Source: Aquabacterium sp. NJ1
Lineage (GTDB): Bacteria > Pseudomonadota > Gammaproteobacteria > Burkholderiales > Burkholderiaceae_C
NCBI RefSeq assembly: GCF_000768065.1
Contig: NZ_JRKM01000001.1
Location: 496,001 to 560,000 of the forward strand
Direction of reading: 5' to 3'
DNA length: 64,000 nt
In this document: piece after piece, positions 48,676 to 58,574 of the stretch
How the letters are laid out: every line of letters begins with the position of its first letter
How positions within the stretch are numbered: the stretch's first letter is position 1
Program-made: the position numbers and the translations under genes
The notes under the pieces: generated by a model
What the model saw: the letters and a program-made list of their open reading frames with translations, nothing else
The model's database searches: none
Told to the model about the DNA's origin: nothing

Positions 48676-50562
48676 ATGCCCCTTACTTCCGCAACGACGC
48701 ACGCACGCTCCTGGCCATCTCAGCCCTCATCCCCCAGCGAGCAGACAGACGTGGAAATGACATTTGCAGACTTCATCGCCCCCCCTGTCAAGCTGTTCGA
48801 GACAGCCGGCAACCTGGCAGGCAGGCCGGCTTACTGGGTCAGAGGCGAGCAACACTGGCGGGCAACCAGCTGGCAGGAATACGCTCAGCAGGTGAAGCAG
48901 GCCGCGCGGGCGCTGCTGTCCCTGGGGGTTGAGCGGGGCGATGCCGTTGCCATACTCAGCTTCAACCGACCCGAATGGGCCATCACGGCCTATGCCGCGA
49001 TGAGCATCGGCGCCATCCCGGTAGGCATCTACTGGACCAGCTCTACCGCCGACATCGACTACATCCTCAACCACTGCAAGGCGCCCGTGCTGGTGATCGA
49101 GGATGCAGACCGTTTTGAGCGCGTCCAGGCATGCGCGCTGAACCTGACGCACTTGCGCACCGTGGTGCAAATCAACGACACGCCGCAGGCCATGTCGACC
49201 TGCCAGACGCTGGCCTGGCAGGACTTCATGCAACACGGTTTGCTAGCACAGTCCTCCGAGCAGGACCTGGTGATCCAGAAGCGCCTGTCTGCCATTCAGG
49301 CGCAAGACACCGCCACGCTGATCTACACCTCAGGCACCACGGGCCCTTCCAAGGCCGTCGTGCTCAGCCATGGCAACCTCTGGTGGGTAGCGAACTCGCT
49401 GGGCCAGCTCTTCCATGCCGACGAGAACGATCGCATGCTGTCCTACCTGCCCCTGGCCCACATCGCCGAGCAGATGGGCACCATGCACAACCAGGTGTAT
49501 GCAGGCTTTGCGGTGTACTTTGCCAAGAGCATCGAGCAGTTGGGCGAGCACCTCAAGGAGGTCAAGCCCACCGTGTTCTTCGGCGTGCCACGCGTATGGG
49601 AAAAGATGCAGGTGGCCATCGAAGCCAAGCTGCAGCAGGCCACCGGCGTGAAGGCCAGGCTGGCCACCTGGGCCATGTCAGTAGGCCAACGCTGGAATGA
49701 GCGAGACATGGCGGGCCAACCCACCGGCTTCTGGCTCGATTTGCAAAAGTCGCTGGCGCAAAAGCTGATTTTCCAGAAGGTCCAGGAGGCCCTGGGGTTT
49801 GATCAGGCCCGCATGTTGAGCACCGGCGCCGCCCCCATCGCACCAGAAAGCCTGAAGTTCTTCCACGGCCTCAACATCCTGGTGCGGGAGCTGTACGGGC
49901 AATCCGAAGCGTGTGGCCCGTCTACCCTGAGCTTGCCCGGCTCCACACGCGTGGGCTCAGTGGGCAAGCCCCTGCCAGACACCGAGGTGCGCGTGGCCGA
50001 AGACGGCGAACTGCTGATCCGGGGCCCGCACATCTTCAAAGGCTATATGGGGCAGCCTACCGCCACAGCCGAAACCATCGTGGATGGCTGGTTGCAGACA
50101 GGTGACCTGGGTCGCGTGGACGCGGATGGTTATGTCTACATCACCGGCCGCAAGAAGGACCTGATCATCACCTCTGGCGGCAAGAACATCTCGCCCGCCA
50201 ACATCGAGGCCGCCTTGATGGACAGCCACCTGATCGAATACGCGGTGGTGTGCGGGGACGGCCGCAATTACCTGACGGCCCTGCTGACCCTGGAAGCGCA
50301 AAGCCTGGCTGACTTTGCCAGGACACATGGCCTGACACCTGGGCCCGATCTGCACAAGCACCCGCTGGTGCTGGAGGCCCTGCAGCACGCTGTAGACCAC
50401 GTCAACGAACAGCAAGCGAGGGTCGCGCAGATCCGCAAGTTCGCAGTGCTGACCCAGCCGTTCAGCATCGAAGGCGGCGAGTTGACGCCCACCCTCAAGG
50501 TCAAGCGCAAGGTGGTGCTGGAACGCCAGCACGCCTTGATTCAGTCGCTTTACGCCAACTGA
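48676..50562 (+). CDS. Long-chain acyl-CoA synthetase (AMP-dependent ligase)
   Basis: The 628-residue product belongs to the FAA1-type AMP-forming ligases, which activate fatty acids to acyl-CoA. It has the P-loop-like LIYTSGTTGPSKAVVLSH (about 217-234), YGQSEACGP (the adenine-binding motif), GWLQTGDLGRVD and the hinge GRKKDLIITSGGKNISPANIE. The C-terminal Lys of TPTLKVKRK is present. The ATG at 48676 with GGAG upstream is chosen over a TTG 12 bases earlier. It is a lone gene between rne and the convergent nagZ. The chain-length preference is unknown. Confidence 0.9.
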   Translation: MPLTSATTHARSWPSQPSSPSEQTDVEMTFADFIAPPVKLFETAGNLAGRPAYWVRGEQHWRATSWQEYAQQVKQAARALLSLGVERGDAVAILSFNRPEWAITAYAAMSIGAIPVGIYWTSSTADIDYILNHCKAPVLVIEDADRFERVQACALNLTHLRTVVQINDTPQAMSTCQTLAWQDFMQHGLLAQSSEQDLVIQKRLSAIQAQDTATLIYTSGTTGPSKAVVLSHGNLWWVANSLGQLFHADENDRMLSYLPLAHIAEQMGTMHNQVYAGFAVYFAKSIEQLGEHLKEVKPTVFFGVPRVWEKMQVAIEAKLQQATGVKARLATWAMSVGQRWNERDMAGQPTGFWLDLQKSLAQKLIFQKVQEALGFDQARMLSTGAAPIAPESLKFFHGLNILVRELYGQSEACGPSTLSLPGSTRVGSVGKPLPDTEVRVAEDGELLIRGPHIFKGYMGQPTATAETIVDGWLQTGDLGRVDADGYVYITGRKKDLIITSGGKNISPANIEAALMDSHLIEYAVVCGDGRNYLTALLTLEAQSLADFARTHGLTPGPDLHKHPLVLEALQHAVDHVNEQQARVAQIRKFAVLTQPFSIEGGELTPTLKVKRKVVLERQHALIQSLYAN

Positions 50563-50580
50563 ATCAGGCATCACGCCGGA

Positions 50581-51708
50581 TCAACGTGGCAGCTTGAACA
50601 AGGCATGCTGGTACACGGGCGAGTACATCAACTCGTCCCAGGTCAGCGGCGCAGTCTGGGGCAGCAGGTCCAGGCGGCGCGCTTCGCTGTCAGGGCTGGC
50701 AACCCATTCGCCGCGGGCAAGTGCTTCACTCAGGCCGTCCAGCAAGGCGTCCACTGGCTTGCCACCGTTGAGCGACTGGTTGCACAGGAGCACCATGTCG
50801 CAGCCCGCGTTGAGCGCGGCGATCGCACCCTGGGTGTGGTTGCCGGCCACGCTGGCGCCTTCCATGCTGAGGTCATCACTGAAGATGGCGCCTGTGAAGC
50901 CCATCTGCGTGCGCAGGATGTCCTGCAACCATTTGCGTGAGAAGCCCGCAGGCGCCGCATCCACCTTGGGGTAGATCACATGGGCGGGCATCACGCTGGT
51001 CAGCGAGGTGCTCAGCCACTCGTAAGGCCTGGCGTCGTCAGACAGGATGGCCTTGAGGCTGCGCTTGTCGATGGGCACATCCACATGCGAGTCGGCCTTC
51101 ACAAAACCGTGGCCGGGGAAATGTTTGCCGCAGTTGGCCATACCGGCCAGCAGCAGGCCGTGCATGACGCTCTTGGCCAGCACGGACACGACACGGGGAT
51201 CACGATCAAAAGCCCGGTCGCCAATGACGCCGCTCTCGCCCCAGTCCAGATCCAGCACGGGCGTGAAGGTCAGGTCCACACCACAGGCACGCAACTCGCT
51301 GGCCAGCACGTAGCCGCAGGCCGTAGCCGCATCCGTTGCCGCCATGGCACCAGCGCCCTCGCCGCCCTTGCCGTCTTTCATCCACATCTCGCCCAGGCTG
51401 CGCATGGCCGGCACCTGGGTGAAGCCATCCGTGCGGAATCGCTGCACGCGCCCACCTTCGTGGTCCACGCAGATCAGCACATCCGGGCGGATGGATTTGA
51501 TCTCGGTACACAGTGCCGTCAACTGCGCGCGGTTGGCCCAATTACGGGCAAACAGGATGAGACCACCTGTCAGCGGATGAAGCAGGCGACGGCGATCGTC
51601 GTCATCCAGGGTCAGGCCGGCGATGTCCAGCACCACGGGGGCGTGGGCGATGGTTTCCAGCGGCAGATCGGCAGAAGCGGCCTGGCTGTTCTTGATTTTC
51701 TTGCTCAT
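50581..51708 (-). CDS. nagZ: Beta-N-acetylglucosaminidase NagZ
   Basis: NagZ removes GlcNAc from recycled muropeptides in the cytosol; its product can induce AmpC in bacteria that have the ampR-ampC pair. The 375-residue product is a GH3 enzyme with CVDHEGGRVQRF, KHFPGHG, the catalytic His in DSHVDVP and the nucleophile Asp in IFSDDLSMEGA. It lies 18 bases after pdxJ. In many relatives acpS stands between these two genes; here there is no room for it. It is the last gene of the lepA-to-nagZ run. Confidence 0.94.
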   Translation of the reverse strand: MSKKIKNSQAASADLPLETIAHAPVVLDIAGLTLDDDDRRRLLHPLTGGLILFARNWANRAQLTALCTEIKSIRPDVLICVDHEGGRVQRFRTDGFTQVPAMRSLGEMWMKDGKGGEGAGAMAATDAATACGYVLASELRACGVDLTFTPVLDLDWGESGVIGDRAFDRDPRVVSVLAKSVMHGLLLAGMANCGKHFPGHGFVKADSHVDVPIDKRSLKAILSDDARPYEWLSTSLTSVMPAHVIYPKVDAAPAGFSRKWLQDILRTQMGFTGAIFSDDLSMEGASVAGNHTQGAIAALNAGCDMVLLCNQSLNGGKPVDALLDGLSEALARGEWVASPDSEARRLDLLPQTAPLTWDELMYSPVYQHALFKLPR

Positions 51709-51726
51709 GAGATGGATGCGGTTGAA

Positions 51727-52560
51727 TCAGTTGGACGATGCCTGGCGGCGCGCAATCACGGCCTCGGCCTTGAAGTCGGCGATGGCCTCACGCAGGCCCA
51801 CGAACAGTGCGTGCCCCATCAGTGCATGGCCGATGTGCAACTCGCTGACATCGGGCAAGGCGGCCACCAGGGCCGTGCTGCTGACCTGGCCGGGTTTGAC
51901 CAGCTCGTCACCCACCGGCAGATTTTGCGTGAGAGCCAGGCCGTGGCCGGCGTGCGTGCGCAAACCCAGGCTGCGCCCGAGTTTCAGGCCGGCCTTGAGT
52001 CGATCCAGCTCATGGGCCAGCAAAGCGGCGTCCCCGTCCCACCAGGCGTTGGCCAGGGCGCCCGTGTGCAGTTCGATGCAAGGGGCGCCCACTTCAGCAG
52101 CCGCCTGGATCTGAGCGGGGTCAGCACCAATGAACAACGACACGCGGCAACCTGCCCTTGCCAGACGCTGACAGGCATCCTGCATGCGGCTGCGTTGCCC
52201 CAGCACATCCAGCCCACCTTCTGTGGTGATCTCCTGGCGGCGCTCGGGTACCAGGCACACGTGCTCAGGGGCCGTGCGTTCGATGATGTCGAGCATCTCG
52301 TCGGTCACGGCCGCTTCGAAGTTCAGGGGCACGGGCACATGGGCCTTCAAGCGCTGCACGTCTTCATCGCGGATGTGACGGCGGTCTTCGCGCAGGTGAA
52401 AGGTGATGATGTCTGCACCCGCCTCGACCGCCAGCAGCGCCGCGGCCACCGGGTCGGGAAAACGCCCGCCGCGTGCGTTGCGCACCGTGGCGATGTGGTC
52501 GATGTTGACACCCAGCAAAGGTGCGTCCACGGCGGTCAGTTGAGAGCCAGAGTAGGTCAT
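51727..52560 (-). CDS. pdxJ: Pyridoxine 5'-phosphate synthase PdxJ
   Basis: PdxJ joins 1-deoxyxylulose 5-phosphate and 3-amino-2-oxopropyl phosphate to make pyridoxine 5'-phosphate. The 277-residue product has [26 protein letters not shown] with active-site His, the catalytic Glu region EQ-like [16 protein letters not shown] and THAGHGL. The N-terminal 14 residues are extra. Its start overlaps the stop of recO by ATGA, so the two are coupled. Linkage with recO, era and rnc is the rule in Proteobacteria. Confidence 0.96.
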   Translation of the reverse strand: MTYSGSQLTAVDAPLLGVNIDHIATVRNARGGRFPDPVAAALLAVEAGADIITFHLREDRRHIRDEDVQRLKAHVPVPLNFEAAVTDEMLDIIERTAPEHVCLVPERRQEITTEGGLDVLGQRSRMQDACQRLARAGCRVSLFIGADPAQIQAAAEVGAPCIELHTGALANAWWDGDAALLAHELDRLKAGLKLGRSLGLRTHAGHGLALTQNLPVGDELVKPGQVSSTALVAALPDVSELHIGHALMGHALFVGLREAIADFKAEAVIARRQASSN

Positions 52561-53330
52561 GGTTGTTGAAGCTCCATCATGAGCTGGCGCGTGCGCAGCG
52601 TCTGGGAACCGAGATGATAGTGAATCAAGGTGCGCAACAGGGCTTTGAGTTCACTCAATGCCGGCATGCAGGCTGCCATCAGCGTGGGGATGCCGCCTGT
52701 GAGCGACAAGGCCTGCTCGATGGCCATCAGCACCTGCCCATCCAGCACCACCGGGCCCGCACCGGACTCCCCCACCCACAAGGCCTCACGCACACCCAGG
52801 TCGGGATGCAACTCGTAAGGCTGGCCAGCCACCACGGGCTGGTTGCCAATCGTCTGCACGGACAGTTGCGGCAGATGCCCCAGTTGGCGCAGCAAAGTCA
52901 ACTCGAAGGCCCGGAGGGCCGCCTGCAACAGCGCCGGGTCACCCATGGCGTGCAATGTCTGCACGTAAGCGTCAAACAAGGTGGGGTGCGGGTCGTGGCG
53001 CACCATCAGGCGCATCAGCAACTCATTGAGGTAAAAGCCCGGCAGCAAGGCAGCGCCACCAGGCCAGGCCGGGCCTCCGGCCCATTCGGCCTGCCGCAAG
53101 AGCCAGACCTCCGCGTCTTCCGAGCGCTTGACACCGAACACCACCGACAGGCACTGAAACGGCATCAACACCGGGCGCAACTGCGAGTAAGGCCGTTTGG
53201 CCCCCTTGGCCACCGCCACCACGCGCCCATGCTCACGCGTGAACAGATCCAGGATCAGGCTGGATTCGCTCCAGTCATGGCTGTGCAGCACATACGCTGC
53301 CACCCCAGAACGTTGAGACGCGCGCGCCAC
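52557..53330 (-). CDS. recO: DNA repair protein RecO (GTG start)
   Basis: RecO helps RecR load RecA on SSB-coated single strands. The 257-residue product has the N-terminal OB fold ([28 protein letters not shown]) and the helical C-terminal part ([26 protein letters not shown]). No zinc cysteine cluster is seen, normal for proteobacterial RecO. GTG at 53330 with AGGTGG upstream is the likely start. Its end overlaps pdxJ by 4 bases. Confidence 0.93.
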   Translation of the reverse strand: MARASQRSGVAAYVLHSHDWSESSLILDLFTREHGRVVAVAKGAKRPYSQLRPVLMPFQCLSVVFGVKRSEDAEVWLLRQAEWAGGPAWPGGAALLPGFYLNELLMRLMVRHDPHPTLFDAYVQTLHAMGDPALLQAALRAFELTLLRQLGHLPQLSVQTIGNQPVVAGQPYELHPDLGVREALWVGESGAGPVVLDGQVLMAIEQALSLTGGIPTLMAACMPALSELKALLRTLIHYHLGSQTLRTRQLMMELQQP

Positions 53331-53357
53331 GTGCCACCTGCCCCTTTGCAGCCTAGG

Positions 53358-54509
53358 TCACTCGTAGCCATAGGTACGCAGGCGGGCCTCATCATCTGCC
53401 CAGCCCGAGCGCACCTTCACCCAGATCTCTAGGAAGACCTTGACGCCCATGAGGCGCTCAAGCTCCGTGCGCGCCTCGGTGCCGATGCGCTTGAGGCGCT
53501 CGCCCTTGTCGCCAATGACCATGCCCTTGTGCTGCTCGCGCTCGACGATGATGGTCGCCGCGATCCGCACCAGGCCCGTGGCCTTGGGCTTGCCCGGAGG
53601 GGGCGGCTCTTCGTTGTACAGGTCGATCACCACGGTCGAGGTGTAAGGCAACTCGTCGCCCGTCAGGCGGAACAGCTTCTCGCGGATGATCTCGCTGGCC
53701 AGGAAGCGGTCGGTGCGGTCGGTCAGGGCCTCGGCGTCGTACCACCAGGCCTGCTCGGGCAGGTAGGGCTTGACCACGGCCATGAGCCGCTTGGTGTCAT
53801 CCTCTTTCTGGGCAGACAAGGGGATGAACTCGGCAAAGGTGTGATGCGCCTGCATGCCCTGCAACCAGGGGAAAAGATCCTCGCGACGGTGCACCAGATC
53901 CAGCTTGTTGGCCACGAGGATCACGGGCTTGTCCTTGGGCAGCAAGGCCACGACCTTGGCGTCATCCGGCCCGAACTTGCCGGCCTCGACCAGGAACAGC
54001 ACCACATCCACATCCGACAAGGTGGCCTGCACTGTCTTGTTCAGGTTGCGGTTGAGCGCCGCCGTACCACGCACCGTGTGGCGAGTCTGGAAGCCCGGTG
54101 TGTCCACGAACACGAACTGCGTGTCGCCATCCGTGCGGATGCCGGTGATGCGGTGGCGCGTGGTCTGTGCCTTGCGCGAAGTGATGGACACCTTCTGACC
54201 GACCAGCGCGTTCAGCAAAGTGGACTTGCCCACATTGGGCCGGCCGATGATGGCGATCAGGCCACAGCGCTGCTGCAGAGCCGGGGCGGCCGAATCGCCA
54301 CCGCTTTTCTTGGCCATGGACAGGTTGGCCAGCATGGCGTCCAGATCAGGATTGACCTTGTCCGAAGCGGGCTTGGGCGTCTTGGCTGGCTTGGCGGACT
54401 TGGCAGCAGGCGCAGCCTTGCTTGACTTTGCTGCAGGCCCTGCCTTGACGGGCTTGGCGGTCTTTGCAGGTTTGGCGGATTCGGTCGGTGTGCTGGGCTT
54501 CTTCGGCAT
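53358..54509 (-). CDS. era: GTPase Era with H1-like N-terminal extension
   Basis: Era binds 16S rRNA and checks 30S maturation. The 383-residue product has the G domain (G1 GRPNVGKS at 89-96, DTPGF, NKLDL) and the C-terminal KH domain ([15 protein letters not shown]). Residues 1-50 are a run of Ala, Lys and Pro repeats such as [12 protein letters not shown], and 50-82 a linker. E. coli Era lacks such a tail and is about 300 residues. ATG at 54509 is used; a TTG 9 bases earlier is possible, and neither has a Shine-Dalgarno. It follows rnc by 31 bases. Confidence 0.95.
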   Translation of the reverse strand: MPKKPSTPTESAKPAKTAKPVKAGPAAKSSKAAPAAKSAKPAKTPKPASDKVNPDLDAMLANLSMAKKSGGDSAAPALQQRCGLIAIIGRPNVGKSTLLNALVGQKVSITSRKAQTTRHRITGIRTDGDTQFVFVDTPGFQTRHTVRGTAALNRNLNKTVQATLSDVDVVLFLVEAGKFGPDDAKVVALLPKDKPVILVANKLDLVHRREDLFPWLQGMQAHHTFAEFIPLSAQKEDDTKRLMAVVKPYLPEQAWWYDAEALTDRTDRFLASEIIREKLFRLTGDELPYTSTVVIDLYNEEPPPPGKPKATGLVRIAATIIVEREQHKGMVIGDKGERLKRIGTEARTELERLMGVKVFLEIWVKVRSGWADDEARLRTYGYE

Positions 54510-54540
54510 GGCAATCAATCAGTTGGGTTCGGGCGATGCG

Positions 54541-55329
54541 TCAGACGCGTTTTTTCTTGACCACCACGGTCGGTTTGGCCCCATTGGGCAACTCTTTGGA
54601 TGGCAGGGCTTGCAGACGCGTGAGCGCAGCCTGCGCCGCCGCCTGCTCGGCCGCACGACGCGAAAGGCCTTCGCCCGTCACGACGAGGCCCTGCACGGGC
54701 AATTCACAAGCGACGATGAAGGTCTGCTCATGCGCCTTGCCGCGCGTTTCTTCAATGCGATAGACCGGCACGGCCAGCTTGCGCCCTTGCAGCCATTCCT
54801 GCAAGGCCGTCTTGGCGTCCTTGCTCCAGCCCTCCATGGTGGACTCGGCCACCAGTGGCTCGAACAGGCGCAACACCAGATCGCGGGCGGCATCAAACCC
54901 CGCATCCAGGTACACCGCACCGATGATGGCTTCCAGCGCGTCAGCCAGGATGGATGGGCGCTGCGCCCCGCCGCCCTTGGCCTCGCCCTCGCTCAGGCGC
55001 ATGACCTGAGGCAGGTCCAGTTGCTGAGCCAGCTTGAACAGCATGTCCTGGCGCACCAGATGGGCACGCACGCGGGTGAGATCACCTTCGTCGCTGCGGT
55101 CAAAGCGGCGGTACAGCAAGGCCGACACCCCCAGACTCAAGACCGCGTCGCCCAGGAATTCCAGGCGCTCGTAGTGATCCGAGCCGAAGCTCTTGTGCGT
55201 CACGGCACGCGCCAGCAAACCGCCATCGGCGAAGGTGTACCCCAGCCGCTGTTGCAAGGCCTGCAGCGGTTGCGACAGCGATGCAAGGCCGGCTGCGCCA
55301 CCTTTTTTGCTTGGAGATGAGGTCGCCAT
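54541..55329 (-). CDS. rnc: Ribonuclease III
   Basis: RNase III cuts double-stranded RNA and processes rRNA precursors. The 262-residue product has the signature ERLEFLGDAVLSL with metal-binding Glu and Asp, a second acidic segment DALEAIIGAVYLDAG, and a C-terminal double-stranded RNA-binding domain (TALQEWLQGRKLAVPVYRIEE). ATG at 55329. No Shine-Dalgarno is present: the base run before the ATG is a U-rich tail of a hairpin. The gene opens the rnc-era-recO-pdxJ-nagZ string. Confidence 0.97.
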   Translation of the reverse strand: MATSSPSKKGGAAGLASLSQPLQALQQRLGYTFADGGLLARAVTHKSFGSDHYERLEFLGDAVLSLGVSALLYRRFDRSDEGDLTRVRAHLVRQDMLFKLAQQLDLPQVMRLSEGEAKGGGAQRPSILADALEAIIGAVYLDAGFDAARDLVLRLFEPLVAESTMEGWSKDAKTALQEWLQGRKLAVPVYRIEETRGKAHEQTFIVACELPVQGLVVTGEGLSRRAAEQAAAQAALTRLQALPSKELPNGAKPTVVVKKKRV

Positions 55330-55359
55330 CAAAACAAAGCGGGCCTGAACTCAGGCCCG
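55330..55359 (-). promoter_or_regulatory. Terminator-like hairpin abutting the rnc start codon
   Basis: Read on the minus strand: a 9-bp inverted repeat, CGGGCCTGA and TCAGGCCCG (plus-strand 55340-55348 and 55351-55359) with a very tight loop, then CTTTGTTTTG, then the ATG of rnc. It looks like an intrinsic terminator or a leader structure. In E. coli the rnc leader is cut by RNase III itself to limit its own synthesis. Confidence 0.65.
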
Positions 55360-55401
55360 TGGTGTGTGAATTGCCAAAAAGCCGGCATCAGGAGGCCAGC
55401 C

Positions 55402-55782
55402 TCACTTGGACTGCCCATGAAATTTCAGCAGCAGGTACACCGGGTCCATCAACTCGATCTCCCGGTCATAGGCAAACTTGACCACCACCTTGTCGTCTTC
55501 CTTGGTGATCTCCAGATCCTTTGCGGTGATGGAGGTCACGCCATATTCGATAGAGGCTGAGCGGTCAAACGCGTTGCGAATGTCCTGCACCGTGCTGCCA
55601 CCATCGTGGGCCGCCTTGTTCACCATGGACTGGATGGTCCGGTACTCGGTCACCGCCGGGAAGACCTTCATCAGGACCAGGGCGAACATGGAAATCAGAA
55701 CGGCCCAGAACAGCAGGCCAACCAGCGTAATACCCGACTGCGGACGACGGGCAGCATGAGGACGAGACGTCAGATTCATCAT
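55402..55782 (-). CDS. DUF4845 membrane protein
   Basis: A 126-residue protein with one N-terminal transmembrane helix (about residues 17-40, SGITLVGLLFWAVLISMFAL) and a small periplasmic domain (TVQDIRNAFDRSASIEYG and EDDKVVVKFAYDREIEL). This is the DUF4845 family, which sits between lepB and rnc in Betaproteobacteria and Gammaproteobacteria. The N-terminus resembles a pilin-like leader (SGITLVGLLFW), but there is no GFTLIE motif. Function unknown. Two ATGs in a row (55782, 55779) open the frame. Confidence 0.85.
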   Translation of the reverse strand: MMNLTSRPHAARRPQSGITLVGLLFWAVLISMFALVLMKVFPAVTEYRTIQSMVNKAAHDGGSTVQDIRNAFDRSASIEYGVTSITAKDLEITKEDDKVVVKFAYDREIELMDPVYLLLKFHGQSK

Positions 55783-55794
55783 GTCTGTCTTGGC

Positions 55795-56766
55795 TTAGTG
55801 GAAAAAACCGATGCGCTTGAAGTCGCTGAAGTTCATCCAGATCACGAATGCCTTGCCCACGATGTTTTCATCAGGCACAAAGCCCCAGAAACGGGAGTCC
55901 TGCGAGTTGTCGCGGTTGTCACCCATCATGAAGTAGTGACCCGGCGGCACCTTGCAGACCACGCCCTCGCCACTGTAGCGGCAGTTTTCCTTGTTGGGGA
56001 AATCTTCGATCGCCTGAGGTGGCACGAACGGTGGGCGGTCCTTGTCCACCAGGATGCGGTGGCTCACGCCCATGAGGTTTTCCGAGTACTGCAGCGAGTA
56101 CTTCAGGCTGTCCTCGTCATAGAACTCGGCCAGTGGCGTCTGTTCGATGGGCGTCCCGTTGATGGTCAGGCGCTTGTTGATGTAGGCGATCTCGTCACCC
56201 GGCAGGCCCACCACGCGCTTGATGTAGTCCAGGCTGGGGTTGACGGGGTAGCGGAACACCATCACGTCACCACGTTCCGGCTCGTGGTTGGAAATGATCT
56301 TCTTGTTGATCACCGGCAGGCGGATGCCGTAGTGGAATTTGTTGACCAGAATGAGGTCGCCCACCAGCAGCGTCGGGATCATCGAGCCTGAAGGGATCTT
56401 GAACGGCTCGAACAGGAACGAGCGCATCAGGAACACGGCGCAGATGACCGGGAACAGACCGGCTGTCCAGTCCAGCCACCAGGGCTGCATCAGCAGCTTC
56501 TCGCGCGCCTGGCTGACGTTGCCGTCCACCTGCGCGATGCCCTGGCTGGCCAGTTGCTTGCGACGGGCTTCGTCCTCAACCAGCAGCTTGGCTGCGGCAG
56601 CCTCCCGCTCCGGCTGGAACTTGTAGCGCTCGGCCAGCCAGTAGACCAGCGTGACCAGCGTCAGCACGAACAGCAACAGGGAAAAGTTACCCTGCCATTG
56701 GCCGACGTACCAGCCCCCCAGGTACGCCAGCAGCGCAGCGTACAACACACCTGTGATCAAACTCAT
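55795..56766 (-). CDS. lepB: Signal peptidase I
   Basis: LepB removes signal peptides from exported proteins. The product has an N-terminal pair of hydrophobic segments (about 2-20 and 26-45), a cytoplasmic Lys/Glu-rich linker, a second anchor (about 101-118), Ser128 in IPSGSMIPT as nucleophile, and Lys183 in YIKRVVGLPGDEI as base; GDNRDNSQDSRFWG ends the catalytic core. The ATG at 56766 shares one base with the stop of lepA (TGATG), so translation is coupled; the TTG just before is not needed. Confidence 0.96.
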   Translation of the reverse strand: MSLITGVLYAALLAYLGGWYVGQWQGNFSLLLFVLTLVTLVYWLAERYKFQPEREAAAAKLLVEDEARRKQLASQGIAQVDGNVSQAREKLLMQPWWLDWTAGLFPVICAVFLMRSFLFEPFKIPSGSMIPTLLVGDLILVNKFHYGIRLPVINKKIISNHEPERGDVMVFRYPVNPSLDYIKRVVGLPGDEIAYINKRLTINGTPIEQTPLAEFYDEDSLKYSLQYSENLMGVSHRILVDKDRPPFVPPQAIEDFPNKENCRYSGEGVVCKVPPGHYFMMGDNRDNSQDSRFWGFVPDENIVGKAFVIWMNFSDFKRIGFFH

Positions 56767-58574
56767 CAATCGTCCACTTGAAGGATGGCCAGGAAAGCTT
56801 CTTGCGGCACCTCGACGGAGCCCACCTGCTTCATGCGCTTTTTACCGGCCTTTTGTTTTTCGAGCAGTTTCTTCTTGCGGGTGATGTCACCGCCGTAGCA
56901 TTTTGCCAGCACGTTCTTGCGAAGCGCCTTGATGTTTTCACGCGCAATGATGTTGCCGCCAATGGCCGCCTGAATCGCCACGTCGTACATCTGGCGCGGG
57001 ATCTGTTCGCGCATCTTGGCCGCCACGGCGCGGCCACGGTACTGGCTTTGCGCGCGGTGCACGATGATCGACAGCGCGTCCACGCGGTCCCCGTTGATCA
57101 TCAGGTCGACCTTGACCACGTCCGAGGCCCGGTACTCCTTGAACTCGTAGTCCATGGAGGCGTAACCACGCGACACGCTCTTGAGCTTGTCGAAGAAGTC
57201 CAGCACGATTTCGGCCAGCGGCATCTCGTAGGTCAGCATGACCTGGCGGCCGTGATAGGCCATGTTGAGCTGCACGCCACGCTTCTGGTTGGCCAGCGTC
57301 ATCACCGGGCCGACATAGTCTTGCGGCATGTACAGGTGCACGGTGACGATGGGCTCGCGGATCTCCTTGATCTTGGCCACCTCGGGCATCTTCGAGGGGT
57401 TCTCGACCTCGATGACCTCGCCGCCATTGAGCTCGACCTGGTAGACCACGCTGGGCGCCGTCGTGATCAGGTCCTGATCGAACTCGCGCTCCAGGCGCTC
57501 CTGCACGATCTCCATGTGCAGCAGGCCGAGGAAACCGCAGCGAAAGCCAAAGCCCAGCGCTTGCGACACCTCAGGCTCATAGCGCAGCGAGGAATCATTG
57601 AGCTTGAGCTTTTCCAGCGCGTCACGCAGCTGGTCGTACTCGCTGGCCTCGGTGGGGTACAAGCCCGCGAACACCTGCGGCTGGATTTCCTTGAAGCCGG
57701 GCAGCGCCTCGGTAGCCGGGCCTGCGTTATTGGGCAGCTTCTTTTCAACGGTGACGGTGTCGCCCACCTTGGCCGCCTGCAACTCCTTGATGCCGGCGAT
57801 GATGAAACCCACCTCGCCTGCCTTGAGCGCGTCACGGTTTTCAGACTTGGGCGAGAACACGCCCAGGTGCTCGGCCGGGTAGACGGCGTTGGAGGCCATC
57901 ATGCGGATGCGTTCACCCTTGCGCAACTGGCCATCGACCACGCGCACCAGCATCACCACGCCCACGTAGTTGTCGAACCACGAGTCGATGATCATGGCGC
58001 GCAGCGGGCCATCAGGATCACCCTTGGGCGGTGGGATGCGTGCCACCACAGCTTCGAGGATCTCGTCCACACCCATGCCGGTCTTGGCCGAGCAAGGGAT
58101 GCCGTCGGTGGCGTCGATGCCGATGACGTCTTCGATCTCGGCCTTGGCGCGCTCAGGGTCAGCCTGAGGCAAGTCCATCTTGTTGAGGACGGGCACCACC
58201 TCCACGCCCAGATCGAGCGCGGTGTAGCAGTTGGCCACCGTCTGGGCTTCCACGCCCTGGCTGGCGTCCACAACGAGCAAAGCGCCTTCACATGCGGACA
58301 GCGAGCGGCTCACTTCATAAGAGAAGTCCACATGGCCCGGGGTGTCGATCAGGTTGAGGTTGTAGACCTGGCCGTCCTTGGCCTTGTATTGCAGCGCAGC
58401 GGTCTGCGCCTTGATGGTGATGCCACGTTCGCGCTCGATGTCCATCGAGTCGAGAACCTGTGCTTCCATCTCACGGTCACTCAAGCCCCCGCAGCGCTGG
58501 ATGATGCGATCGGCCAGCGTGGACTTGCCGTGGTCGATGTGGGCAATGATCGAAAAATTACGGATGTGATTCAT
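56766..58574 (-). CDS. lepA: Elongation factor 4 (LepA)
   Basis: LepA is a ribosomal GTPase that acts in initiation or back-translocation. The 602-residue product starts [20 protein letters not shown] and has all EF-G-like domains ([14 protein letters not shown]) plus the special C-terminal domain ([17 protein letters not shown] and then KREN-like [13 protein letters not shown]). It lies downstream of degP and upstream of lepB. No Shine-Dalgarno is visible; the start follows directly on a run of eight U at the base of a hairpin. Start is fixed by the family N-terminus. Confidence 0.97.
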   Translation of the reverse strand: MNHIRNFSIIAHIDHGKSTLADRIIQRCGGLSDREMEAQVLDSMDIERERGITIKAQTAALQYKAKDGQVYNLNLIDTPGHVDFSYEVSRSLSACEGALLVVDASQGVEAQTVANCYTALDLGVEVVPVLNKMDLPQADPERAKAEIEDVIGIDATDGIPCSAKTGMGVDEILEAVVARIPPPKGDPDGPLRAMIIDSWFDNYVGVVMLVRVVDGQLRKGERIRMMASNAVYPAEHLGVFSPKSENRDALKAGEVGFIIAGIKELQAAKVGDTVTVEKKLPNNAGPATEALPGFKEIQPQVFAGLYPTEASEYDQLRDALEKLKLNDSSLRYEPEVSQALGFGFRCGFLGLLHMEIVQERLEREFDQDLITTAPSVVYQVELNGGEVIEVENPSKMPEVAKIKEIREPIVTVHLYMPQDYVGPVMTLANQKRGVQLNMAYHGRQVMLTYEMPLAEIVLDFFDKLKSVSRGYASMDYEFKEYRASDVVKVDLMINGDRVDALSIIVHRAQSQYRGRAVAAKMREQIPRQMYDVAIQAAIGGNIIARENIKALRKNVLAKCYGGDITRKKKLLEKQKAGKKRMKQVGSVEVPQEAFLAILQVDD

